64,000 nt of DNA from the NCBI RefSeq assembly GCF_900176365.1, contig NZ_FWXY01000006.1, positions 173,337-237,336 on the forward strand, written 5' to 3'. The notes beneath the pieces are model-generated. The model worked only from the letters and a program-made list of their open reading frames with translations, was not told where the DNA came from and did no database searches. The DNA is from Desulfocicer vacuolatum DSM 3385 (lineage in GTDB: Bacteria > Desulfobacterota > Desulfobacteria > Desulfobacterales > Desulfobacteraceae). Of the stretch, positions 34,880-45,660 are shown piece by piece; position 1 is the first letter of the stretch; every line of letters begins with the position of its first letter. A program made the position numbers and the translations under genes.

Positions 34880-36295
34880 ATGCCAAGAAAAACAAAAATA
34901 GTTGCCACCATATCAGACCTTCATTGTCAGCACGATTTTTTAACAGCCCTTCACCGGGCAGGCATGGATGTGGTGAGGCTTAACACGGCCCACATGACCC
35001 ATGATTCTGCCATGAAAGTCATCACAGCTGTGCGGGGAATATCCAATAAAATTGCGATCCTTCTGGATACCAAAGGTCCTGAAATACGAACCTGTGTGGC
35101 GGATCAGCCCCTGAAGGTGAGTTACGAGGACAGGGTGCGCATCATGGGGGATCCCCTGGGACAATGTGCAGGGGATATCATCTGTGTCTCCCATAAGGAT
35201 TTTGTCCGGGATATCCCGGTGGGAAGCTCGGTGCTCATTGATGATGGCGATGTGGCTTTAACCGTCACGGACAAAGATGATGTTTTCCTCCATTGCTCCG
35301 TGGAAAACGACGGGGTGATCCAGGGAAAAAAAAGTGTGAATATCCCGTCGGTGCACGTGAAATTACCGGCCCTGAGCCGGAAGGACAAAGACTTTATCCG
35401 TTTTGCTGCAGAGCAGAATCTCGATTTCATTGCCCACTCCTTTGTGCGCAACAAGGAGGATGTCCTGGCCGTGCAGAAAATCCTTGATGAAAAACAAAGT
35501 CGCATAAAGATCATTGCCAAGATTGAAAACCGGGAAGGGGTGGATAATCTTGATGAAATACTGGATGTGGCCTATGGGGTGATGATTGCCCGGGGGGATC
35601 TGGCAGTGGAAATTCCTGCGGAAAAAATTCCTTTGATCCAGAAGAAAATGATTAAGACCTGCATTAACCGCCATCGTCCGGTGATTGTAGCCACCCAAAT
35701 GCTCCACTCCATGATTCATTCCCCCCGCCCCACCCGGGCCGAGGTGTCTGATGTGGCCAATGCCTGCCTGGATCATGCCGACGCCCTGATGCTGTCCGGG
35801 GAGACAGCCAATGGGCGGTATCCCCTGGAGGCAGTACAGACCATGGCCCGCATTGCCGAAGAGGTTGAAGCCGATAGGGTGTCATTTTTGGATACGCCCT
35901 ATCTTCTGGAAAATAAAGTCACAGCTTATCTTGCCAAATCAGCGGTTAAGGCTTCCATGCGTTTAAACACCCGGGCCATTGTGGCAGATTCCATCTCCGG
36001 CCAGACCATTTTGGCCATTGCCGCCTACCGGGGGGATAACCCCATTTATGCCCAGATCTATGATGAACAGATCATGCGGGTCATGGGCCTTTCTTTTGGG
36101 GTGTTCCCCGATTTTATTGAGCGTCAGGATTTTAATACAGACCCCATCCGGAAGACCATCCGGCGGCTGGTGGATGAGGGAAAATTTGAGCCGGGGGATT
36201 TAATTACTGTCCTGGCCGGTCATTTCGGGTGTGAGCATGGGGCCTCTTATATTGAAATCAGTACTGCCGGAAGCATGGTGCCCCGGGTGTGCTGA
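34880..36295 (+). CDS. pyk: pyruvate kinase
   Basis: 471 residues. RKTKIVATI, LLDTKGPEIRT, the catalytic KIIAKIENREGVDNLDEIL (Lys and Glu) and MIARGDLAVEIP, VATQMLHSMI, DALMLSGETANGRYPLEAV are all pyruvate kinase motifs. The N-terminal substrate-loop motif RLNTAHMTH differs from the usual RLNFSHG, a variant seen in some anaerobes. The enzyme converts phosphoenolpyruvate and ADP to pyruvate and ATP. AGAGGAGA precedes the ATG. It is transcribed alone, towards the signalling genes on the other strand. Confidence 0.95.
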   Translation: MPRKTKIVATISDLHCQHDFLTALHRAGMDVVRLNTAHMTHDSAMKVITAVRGISNKIAILLDTKGPEIRTCVADQPLKVSYEDRVRIMGDPLGQCAGDIICVSHKDFVRDIPVGSSVLIDDGDVALTVTDKDDVFLHCSVENDGVIQGKKSVNIPSVHVKLPALSRKDKDFIRFAAEQNLDFIAHSFVRNKEDVLAVQKILDEKQSRIKIIAKIENREGVDNLDEILDVAYGVMIARGDLAVEIPAEKIPLIQKKMIKTCINRHRPVIVATQMLHSMIHSPRPTRAEVSDVANACLDHADALMLSGETANGRYPLEAVQTMARIAEEVEADRVSFLDTPYLLENKVTAYLAKSAVKASMRLNTRAIVADSISGQTILAIAAYRGDNPIYAQIYDEQIMRVMGLSFGVFPDFIERQDFNTDPIRKTIRRLVDEGKFEPGDLITVLAGHFGCEHGASYIEISTAGSMVPRVC

Positions 36296-36342
36296 ATAGG
36301 TTTTGGGTTCTGGGTTTCAGGTTATGGGGCGGGCCGGGCGGA

Positions 36343-37395
36343 TCAAAGAATTTCATCCTGGTGGGCCTCAACAATTTTCATGATTTCCGGCTGGAGGGAG
36401 ATAAATAGATCCACAAGTTCCGGGTCAAAAAAGGTGCCTTTGCCCCGTTTGACCTCTTCCAGGGCCTTGTCCACGGGCCAGGGTTCTTTGTAGGGCCGCC
36501 GGGAGATCAGGGCATCAAACACATCACAGATGCAGGTGATACGTCCAGCCAGGGGAATTTCCTCGCCCTTGAGATGCTGGTGATATCCTGTGCCGTCCCA
36601 TTTTTCATGGTGGGTCATGGCAATGATACGGGCCACTTCCAGCAGCTGGGAGGAGCCCCCGGAAAGCAGCTGTTCGCCAATGCGGGTGTGACCTTTCATG
36701 GATTTCCACTCATCTCCGTCCAGCTTACCGGGTTTGAGCAGAATATTATCGGAAATGCCTATTTTCCCCACATCATGCATGGTGGATGCAAGGTCCAGGC
36801 GTTCATATTCTTCCCGGGACAACCCCAGGGCCTTGCCCATGATCCGGCAGTATTTACTCATGCGGTTTATGTGGGCACCGGTATCTTGATCCCGATACTC
36901 TGCAGCCTTTCCCAGACGGCTGATCACCTCTATCTGGGCCTTTCTCAGCTCCATGGTGCGTTCTCTGACCATCTCTTCCAATATGGTATTTTGATTTTTA
37001 AGGGCCTCCTGGGCAAGCTTCAGGGTGAGATGGGTTTTCACCCGGGCCTTGACTTCTGTGACATCAAAGGGTTTGGTGATGTAATCCACGGCACCAAATT
37101 CAAACCCCTTGGTTTTATGGCTCAGATCATCCATGGCAGTGATGAAGATGATGGGGATATCCCGGGTGTCGGGCATTGCTTTGAGCCGTCGGCACACCTC
37201 AAGCCCGTCGGTGCCGGGCATGACAATGTCCAGAAGGATGAGGTCCGGTTGTTTTTCCCGGGCAAACCGGATGGCATCTTCACCATTAAGGGTCACCCCC
37301 AGTTTATAGATTTCTTTAAGTGCCTGGACAAGTACGGTGACGTTGGCCCGGGTGTCATCCACCACGAGAATGGTACAGTCATTAATGGTTTTCAT
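36343..37395 (-). CDS. receiver-HD-GYP response regulator (c-di-GMP phosphodiesterase family)
   Basis: 350 residues. An N-terminal receiver (DD at 13-14, phosphoacceptor in ILLDIVMPGTDG, Lys in YITKPF) is joined by a coiled linker to an HD-GYP domain: STMHDVGKIGI, HTRIGEQLL, THHEKWDGTGY. The third residue of the GYP signature is His instead of Pro (GYH). HD-GYP proteins hydrolyse cyclic di-GMP; the variant signature leaves activity open. It is close in sequence to the receiver at 40559-40939 and lies downstream of a hybrid kinase on the same strand, which may phosphorylate it. Confidence 0.92.
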   Translation of the reverse strand: MKTINDCTILVVDDTRANVTVLVQALKEIYKLGVTLNGEDAIRFAREKQPDLILLDIVMPGTDGLEVCRRLKAMPDTRDIPIIFITAMDDLSHKTKGFEFGAVDYITKPFDVTEVKARVKTHLTLKLAQEALKNQNTILEEMVRERTMELRKAQIEVISRLGKAAEYRDQDTGAHINRMSKYCRIMGKALGLSREEYERLDLASTMHDVGKIGISDNILLKPGKLDGDEWKSMKGHTRIGEQLLSGGSSQLLEVARIIAMTHHEKWDGTGYHQHLKGEEIPLAGRITCICDVFDALISRRPYKEPWPVDKALEEVKRGKGTFFDPELVDLFISLQPEIMKIVEAHQDEIL

Positions 37396-37582
37396 GGATT
37401 AAGTCCTTAATTTCAAAAAAATGCCGAAATCGGTTGCCTTTTCTTTTTACTTTACACTTTCGCAGGGGGAACCCCCATTTTTCGGTGATCGTTTTTAAAA
37501 AGTGTAACGTACTTTTAACGGTATATGAAGGATGCCTGGAGTTGCATGGGATCTGTTGTCCATCATGCCCGTTATCTCTATT

Positions 37583-40486
37583 TCATGGGTAAGTCAAGGT
37601 ACCCATGAGCGATTCCAGTACGGTGCGGGCATCATCAAATTGGTAATTTTGAATATGCTTTGCCAGGAGATTCATTTTTTCTTTTTCCACAGCGGGCACC
37701 AGCGGCTCAATTTCTTTGAATAGGGTCTCGGACGCAATGGGGTCAAAACTCTCCAGGCTTTCCAGCAATGCTTCCATTTGGGGTAAAACGGTGTGTGGGG
37801 CATTACTTGTCCTTGCTTGTTCCCGGGAGGGGCCCCGGGTGGTGTCGTCATCCTGTGAAATTTGAGTCATAAATTGCCGGGCCGCATCATACACCTGCAA
37901 AAAAGCTTCCTTTGCCCGGGGAAGCAGTTGTTTTATTTTATCTTCTTTTTTGTCCCAGCATGCCTGTTCCAGATCCCTTGCCGCCCCAAACAGACGGGGG
38001 GCGGAAATATTGCCGGAAGCCCCTTTAATGGAATGGGCCAGGGTGGCGGCCCCCTGGAAATCATTGTTTTTAAGATAATTTTTCATTGTGATGTAAAAGG
38101 CGGCATGTTCTTCACAGAAATCCCACAGTATATCGGCAAAAATCCGGGGGTCTCCCCCCAGACGATCAATGCCTTCCCGGAGGTTCAGGGGGGACAATGT
38201 TTCCATTGCAGGTATGTCTGTTTTTTCCCGGGTCGTTTCCGGGGGAATCACAGGGGCAATGCCATGGCGGTATCCCAACTGTTTTTTGAGAACCGCCAGC
38301 AGATCTTTTTTATTAAACGGTTTGAGAATATAATCATTGATACCTGCTGCCAGGCATGCTTTCCATTTTATGGATTTGGCATGGGCACTCATGGCAATGA
38401 TGGGCAGATCATGGCTGGAAAATTTCTGCCGGATGACCTGGGAAGCTTCAATGCCGTCCAATAAGGGCATTTGTATGTCAATGAGCAGGGCATCATAGGT
38501 TGTGCTCTGAACTTTTTCAACCGCTTCCATGCCGTTTTGGGCCGTATCCACCTCAACCCCTGCCAGGCGAAGCATTTCTGCCCCGATTTTTAAATTGATG
38601 ATGTTGTCCTCCACAATAAGTACCCGGGTATTTAAAAACCGTTCCCCGGGCGGGGCAGTTGTGGTGCCTGCATCAAGGGCCTTTGTGGGAAACCCAAGGC
38701 CCTGTTTGACGGTCTCCAGGAGCAAGGCTTGTTTCAGGGGTTTGGTCAAGGAGCTTTTTATGCCAAGATCCATGGCACGCCGGAGCTCTTTTTCCCGGCC
38801 CGTGTTGATGAGGGCAATGAAAAGTGACCGTGGTGAAAATTGTGTTAATTTTGCCAGGCCGTGGGCAGGCTCAAGCGCGTCCAGTGCCATGTCCATGAGG
38901 ATCAATTCAAAGGGGGGGCCTGACTCTTTTGGTGTCAGCATGGCAAGGGCCTCATCCCCGGACATTGCCACAGATACTTTAAATCCCCAGGCGTGGAGCA
39001 GTCGCTTAAGTACCTGTTGACTGCTGCTGTTGCCAGCCACAACAAGGGCATTGTACCGGGCAAAGGCTTTAGGAACCGTCAGTGACGGTTCCCGGGACGG
39101 GGACGGGCATTTAAAGGGCGCTTTAAAATAAAAGGCACTTCCCTTGCCCGGGGTGCTTTCCACCCAGATGGAGCCGTTCATCATGGTGACGATCTGCCGG
39201 GAGATGGCAAGCCCCAGTCCAGTGCCGCCGGATTCCTGCTTTTCCGGATCATTTACCTGGGTAAAAGAGTCAAACAGGTTTTCCTGGTGTTCCGGTGCAA
39301 TGCCGATACCGGTGTCTGTGACATGGAATTCCAGGTCTGCATGGGAGCCGTTGTTTTGGCGTGGGGTCACCCCAATGATGATTTCCCCTTTTTCCGTAAA
39401 TTTCAGTGCATTGGATGTCAGGTTGATGAGCACCTGGCGAAGGCGCATGGGATCGGAGATCACTGTGTCAGGAACGTCCGGGTGGATATCCAGCACCAGT
39501 TCCAGTCTTTTTTTGGACACCAGTTCCAGAAAAAGGTCTGACACATCTTCAATCACCTCCCGTATGGTAAAAGGGGTTTCCATGAAGGCCAGCTTTCCGG
39601 CCTCGATTTTAGAAAAATCAAGGATATCATTGATGAGCCCCAAAAGGGATATGGCAGCGCTTTTGATGATGCCGAGATATTCGCTCTGCCGGGGGGATAG
39701 TTCATCTGTCATGATCAGGTCGCAGGTGCCAAGGATGCCGTTCATGGGATTTCGGATTTCATGGCTGATCACGGCCAGGAACTCGCTTTTGGCTCTGTTG
39801 GCTTTTTCCGCCTCCTTTCTGGCGGTTTCCACCGCTTCAATGGCAAGGGATAACTCTTTTGAATTTTTGTCCTGGATTTCTTTGGCAAGTTTTAATGCCC
39901 GGGCATTTTTTTCCAGTTTATTCCGGGTTCTGATGAGCTCTTCTTCGGCTTCCATCTCCTTGGTGACCGGGGTCAGGCACCCCGAAGAGATGTGGATGCG
40001 GTCTGTGTCAAAGGATTTTACCGTGGCTTGATCCTTGAGCCACACAATGGATCCATCCGGGAGTTTTACTTTGTAAACCGCTTCGGTTTTTCCCGTTTTT
40101 TTCCCTTCTTCACGCAGGCCTTTTCGCCAATGGGGCAGTTCTGAGGAATCAATTGTCTGGGTGTTGATCTGGCCTTTGTCGGTTTCCCGGTAGTTGTAAA
40201 CCCGTCGTTCAACAATGCTGTTTCTAAAAGTTTCTGCCATTGCGTCCGGGGAACATTGCATGAGGGTGCAAAAATCTTGTCCGGCAAATTCATACCACAT
40301 GGTATTTTCCTGTTCCTGCCAGGCAGACAGATAGGGAATCACAGGAATTGGGGTCTGTTCAAAGCCTTGTATCCTTAAAATGGTGTCTGAAATATAGGTT
40401 TTTAGAGCCCGGCTGTGGTTTCCCTTCAGTATTTTTCCATGGTATTCCCCTGGGACTGCAGTGCCGTCATGAAGGTGTTGTTCCAT
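37583..40486 (-). CDS. cytoplasmic hybrid histidine kinase (PAS-HK-REC-REC-HPt)
   Basis: 967 residues with no membrane helix. A PAS-like sensor (about 60-200) leads through a coiled coil to HisKA (phosphoacceptor in VISHEIRNPMNGIL, about residue 265), HATPase_c (N-box NLTSNALKFTEKG, G-boxes DTGIGI and GTGLGLAIS), a first receiver without the acidic pair (ALVVAGNSSS) that may be a pseudo-receiver, a second complete receiver (LIVEDN, LLIDIQMPLLDG, ILKPF) and a C-terminal HPt domain with His in LAHSIKGASGN. It is a complete phosphorelay of the BarA/TorS type. Output is probably the receiver proteins on either side. Confidence 0.93.
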   Translation of the reverse strand: MEQHLHDGTAVPGEYHGKILKGNHSRALKTYISDTILRIQGFEQTPIPVIPYLSAWQEQENTMWYEFAGQDFCTLMQCSPDAMAETFRNSIVERRVYNYRETDKGQINTQTIDSSELPHWRKGLREEGKKTGKTEAVYKVKLPDGSIVWLKDQATVKSFDTDRIHISSGCLTPVTKEMEAEEELIRTRNKLEKNARALKLAKEIQDKNSKELSLAIEAVETARKEAEKANRAKSEFLAVISHEIRNPMNGILGTCDLIMTDELSPRQSEYLGIIKSAAISLLGLINDILDFSKIEAGKLAFMETPFTIREVIEDVSDLFLELVSKKRLELVLDIHPDVPDTVISDPMRLRQVLINLTSNALKFTEKGEIIIGVTPRQNNGSHADLEFHVTDTGIGIAPEHQENLFDSFTQVNDPEKQESGGTGLGLAISRQIVTMMNGSIWVESTPGKGSAFYFKAPFKCPSPSREPSLTVPKAFARYNALVVAGNSSSQQVLKRLLHAWGFKVSVAMSGDEALAMLTPKESGPPFELILMDMALDALEPAHGLAKLTQFSPRSLFIALINTGREKELRRAMDLGIKSSLTKPLKQALLLETVKQGLGFPTKALDAGTTTAPPGERFLNTRVLIVEDNIINLKIGAEMLRLAGVEVDTAQNGMEAVEKVQSTTYDALLIDIQMPLLDGIEASQVIRQKFSSHDLPIIAMSAHAKSIKWKACLAAGINDYILKPFNKKDLLAVLKKQLGYRHGIAPVIPPETTREKTDIPAMETLSPLNLREGIDRLGGDPRIFADILWDFCEEHAAFYITMKNYLKNNDFQGAATLAHSIKGASGNISAPRLFGAARDLEQACWDKKEDKIKQLLPRAKEAFLQVYDAARQFMTQISQDDDTTRGPSREQARTSNAPHTVLPQMEALLESLESFDPIASETLFKEIEPLVPAVEKEKMNLLAKHIQNYQFDDARTVLESLMGTLTYP

Positions 40487-40558
40487 TAGCTGTCTGTCTC
40501 TCTTGGTAAAATGATTGAAGTCATGGGATATGGGGTGATTTTATGAATGGGGTTTGAA

Positions 40559-40939
40559 TCAGGCCGGTGTAATGTGATGGCGAATTTTTTGTTTTATTTC
40601 AGCGGCCACAAAAGGCTTGGTGATGTAATCTGCCCCGCCGCATTCAATGCATTTTCTTCTGTGGATCTCATTGTCCATGGCGGTGATAAAAATAATGGGG
40701 ATCCCACGGGTTTCAGGGTTTGCTTTTAATGTCCGGCACACCTGGAATCCGTCCATTTCCGGCATGATAATATCCAGCAAAATCAGCTGGGGATGGTGGG
40801 TGGTAGCAAAACGGACGGCATCTTTTCCATTAAGGGCCACCCCCAGCTTGTACTGCCCTTTCAGGGTGTGAACCAGCACATCAACATTTGTTTTTGTGTC
40901 GTCAACTATGAGGATGGTGGCATTGTTACTGTTTTTCAT
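40559..40939 (-). CDS. single-domain response regulator (CheY-like)
   Basis: 126 residues from the ATG at 40939, chosen because GGAGAACAGAG precedes it; a longer frame to 41011 would overlap the neighbour's tail. A complete receiver: ILIVDDTKTN, phosphoacceptor in LILLDIIMPEMDG, ITAMD, YITKPF. There is no output domain. It is a close relative of the receiver in the HD-GYP protein at 36343 and sits between two hybrid kinases, so it is likely a shuttle or sink in a phosphorelay. Confidence 0.9.
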   Translation of the reverse strand: MKNSNNATILIVDDTKTNVDVLVHTLKGQYKLGVALNGKDAVRFATTHHPQLILLDIIMPEMDGFQVCRTLKANPETRGIPIIFITAMDNEIHRRKCIECGGADYITKPFVAAEIKQKIRHHITPA

Positions 40940-41069
40940 CTCTGTTCTCCGTTGTCTTCCCTGGTGTTCCGGGTGTATCTGTTCCAAATGGGTTGCCGGA
41001 TGGTTTTTCAAAGGTGCTTATGTCATCGGTGTTCGCTGGCAATTCATGGTGCAAGCCGGTCTGGGGATT

Positions 41070-43052
41070 TTATCCGGTGGGGGCCCTCAACAGTTGTCTC
41101 ACGGCTGCCACAAGTTCTCCGGCAGCATGGGGTTGGGGCAGGATGACATTGAAACCGTGGTGTTTGTATTGCTGCATGAGAGCATCATCGGTGTATATGC
41201 TTGAGGCAATGCACGGCAGGTCCGGATGCATTGTTTTCAGCTGTTTCAGTATGGTGAGTCCGGGGATTTTATTTTCATCGGCCATGAGATTTACAATCAC
41301 CAGGCTGAAGGGAAGATTGTCTGTCATGGCATTTTTGCAGGTTTTGACGGCATCTGTTTCGGTTTTGACACAGGTCACCTGGAATCCCTCACGTTCAAGG
41401 ATTTGGCAGGTGATGGGCTGCACTGTTTCATCGTCATCCACCATGAGTATTCTATCCGTCGCCGGACCCGGAAATCGGGAGGACTTTGTAATGGCAGTGG
41501 TTCTGGATGCGGGAATGTATATGTTCATGGTGGTGCCTGCCTCCCCGGGGGAGGTTGCTGTAATAACACCGCCATGCCGGGTGATGACAGCTTGGCTCAT
41601 GGTAAGTCCAAGCCCTTTGCCCTGTGAGGTTTTCCGGGGTTTTGTGGTAAAATAAGGTTGAAAAATGCGGTGGAGGTGCTCTGTTTTAATTCCCCGGCCA
41701 TTGTCCCGTATGGTTATCTTTGTGTAATCTCCGGGGCTTAAAGCTGTGTTGGACATGAACTCTATTTTTTTAACAGATAAATTTTGTACAACGACTTCAA
41801 TGAATCCGTTTGTACCCAGGGATTCTTTTGCATTTAAAAGTACATTGGTCATGGCCCGGGTCATGGGCCCGGGGTCCACCCGGCAGGGCCACAGATCCGT
41901 GGGAATGTCCAGTTTGAGGTCTATCCCGGTGCTGTCAAACACCCCATGGGTGGCTGCGGTTATCACCTCTGACAGCAGGACTTTTTCCATTGTGGGGGAA
42001 TGCCGGTCGGACAGGGTCGCCAATTGCCGGGTCAGTTGCGATGCCCTTTGGGCGATTTCCAGTGCCCCGGTGAGAAAATCTTGCTGTTCAGAGGGTGTTG
42101 TACAGGCCATACCGGACAGTTCAATGTAGCCGGTTATACCGGTGATAAAGGTGTTCAGATCCCGGGCAATCCCCTGGCTGAAGGTCTGCATGGTCTGACG
42201 TTCCCTGGATTCCATCCGGTGGGCCTGGAGAAATTTTTTTTCCGAGATATCCAGGGAGACGCCGTCAACATATTGAATGCCTTTTTTTGTGTAGGGCAGC
42301 CCTGACTTTTCATGGAGCCAGATGAATTCGCCGTTCCGGCACTCAAAACAGTATTCAATGTCCAGGGCAATGCGGTTTCGGTAAAGATTTTTATAAGCAT
42401 CTTTCACACTTTGCACATGGTCGGGATGGACCCTTGTCAACCATTGTCTTTTGCCTGTTTTCAAAAGATGTTCCATGGCAAACCCTGTGATGCTCTCCAC
42501 AGCAGGGCTGATATAGGTGATGTTGCCCCCGGAATTAACGGTCCACACGGCACAGGGAATGTTTTTAAGCAATGCCCGGCAGATGTTTTGATCCCCGGAA
42601 GGACCGGTATCCGGCCCATTGTATGTTTTTGTGGCGGATGCATTGTCGGCCATGGATTCTTCATGGTCGTCAAGGAGAAGATCCCGGCCGTCAAGGATGG
42701 TGTCAATGGTTTTAAGCAGCATGGCCGGATCAGCCGGTTTGGTGATAAAGGCCTTTGCCCCCACTTTTCCGGCAAGCTTTCTGGCTGTGGATTCGGTGTG
42801 GGTGGATGAATAGAATATAAAGGGAATGTGTTTGAGGTTTTCATCGAGTTTGCAGAGACGACAAAATTGAAATCCATCCATTTCAGGCATGAGAATATCG
42901 GAAATAATAAGATCCACAGGTTTTACCCGGAGCAGGTCCATGGCATCTTTGCCACTCAATGCAGCGGTGGTATTATACCCGTTGCGGGACAACAGGACCT
43001 CAAGTACCTTCAGATTAACCTTCATGTCATCAACAATGAGGATATTTTGCAT
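41070..43052 (-). CDS. degenerate hybrid sensor kinase (REC-PAS-HK-REC) lacking catalytic residues
   Basis: 660 residues. The N-terminal receiver (ILIVDDMKVN, LIISDILMPEMDG, FITKPA) is intact and a PAS domain follows (about 170-280). The dimerisation helix reads SQGIARDLNTFITGI where related kinases have AHDLNN, so the phosphoacceptor His is Arg (CGG codon). The ATP-binding domain keeps its boxes (NVLLNAKESLG, DNGRGI, GKGLGLTMSQA). The C-terminal receiver has Asn instead of the acceptor Asp (LVIVNLM) and Gln in place of the conserved Lys (ILPQP). The protein may bind ATP and act as a phospho-sensing scaffold controlled by its N-terminal receiver. Confidence 0.9.
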   Translation of the reverse strand: MQNILIVDDMKVNLKVLEVLLSRNGYNTTAALSGKDAMDLLRVKPVDLIISDILMPEMDGFQFCRLCKLDENLKHIPFIFYSSTHTESTARKLAGKVGAKAFITKPADPAMLLKTIDTILDGRDLLLDDHEESMADNASATKTYNGPDTGPSGDQNICRALLKNIPCAVWTVNSGGNITYISPAVESITGFAMEHLLKTGKRQWLTRVHPDHVQSVKDAYKNLYRNRIALDIEYCFECRNGEFIWLHEKSGLPYTKKGIQYVDGVSLDISEKKFLQAHRMESRERQTMQTFSQGIARDLNTFITGITGYIELSGMACTTPSEQQDFLTGALEIAQRASQLTRQLATLSDRHSPTMEKVLLSEVITAATHGVFDSTGIDLKLDIPTDLWPCRVDPGPMTRAMTNVLLNAKESLGTNGFIEVVVQNLSVKKIEFMSNTALSPGDYTKITIRDNGRGIKTEHLHRIFQPYFTTKPRKTSQGKGLGLTMSQAVITRHGGVITATSPGEAGTTMNIYIPASRTTAITKSSRFPGPATDRILMVDDDETVQPITCQILEREGFQVTCVKTETDAVKTCKNAMTDNLPFSLVIVNLMADENKIPGLTILKQLKTMHPDLPCIASSIYTDDALMQQYKHHGFNVILPQPHAAGELVAAVRQLLRAPTG

Positions 43053-43188
43053 TTTTGCTCCATGGACCGGTTAACTGTGAAGCCCGGATGTGATTTTACA
43101 CCGTGTAGCTGCTTTGAATTCCCAGGGATTTGTCTGGAAAACAGATTAAAACTCTAACAAAAAGGGGGTGTTAAAGTCAACTTATTTT

Positions 43189-43202
43189 GATTGAATTCAA
43201 TC
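43189..43202. promoter_or_regulatory. 14-bp perfect palindrome, possible operator
   Basis: GATTGAATTCAATC lies about 175 bases upstream of the flavin oxidoreductase gene, next to an AT-rich stretch (CTTAATAATGTATAA) that could hold a promoter. The rest of the gap 43053-43377 shows no gene. Role inferred only from symmetry and position. Confidence 0.35.
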
Positions 43203-43353
43203 TCTTAATAATGTATAAAAAAATAACATCCCTTGATTGATTTGCATGGGTATTGTTTAATTGCAGGAGGATTGATCCTTAGCTCTCCCATGGCCCCATA
43301 CGCTGTGACAGTCATAAACTTAAGTTTTTCCCCTGATGTTGAATCGGCACTAA

Positions 43354-45459
<2,106 letters not shown>

Positions 45460-45493
45460 CTGATGGATGCCCATTTTCAGGTGTAATTTTTGA

Positions 45494-45601
45494 CAGTGGC
45501 CCCTCATTGTGGTGGTTCAGGAGGCCGATGTGATCATGGCTCCCGGGGACAGGGTTAAAGTTATCACCGCCGGTGACGGTACCACCCGGGTGTCAAAATA
45601 A
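45494..45601 (+). pseudogene. remnant of a SlyB/Pcp-like outer-membrane lipoprotein (C-terminus only)
   Basis: A short frame after a TGA encodes VVVQEADVIMAPGDRVKVIT followed by AGDGTTRVSK and a TAA. This is the conserved C-terminus of glycine-zipper lipoproteins of the SlyB/PCP type (typically VQEAD...GDRVRVL...TTRV). The lipobox and glycine-zipper parts are absent, so it is a decayed fragment stranded between the FadH-like and glycerate kinase genes. Confidence 0.75.
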
Positions 45602-45660
45602 GCAATCCGGGTATCAATGTCTGCAAAACCGGGTTTCAGGCAGCACAGAAAGGAGCCGCA

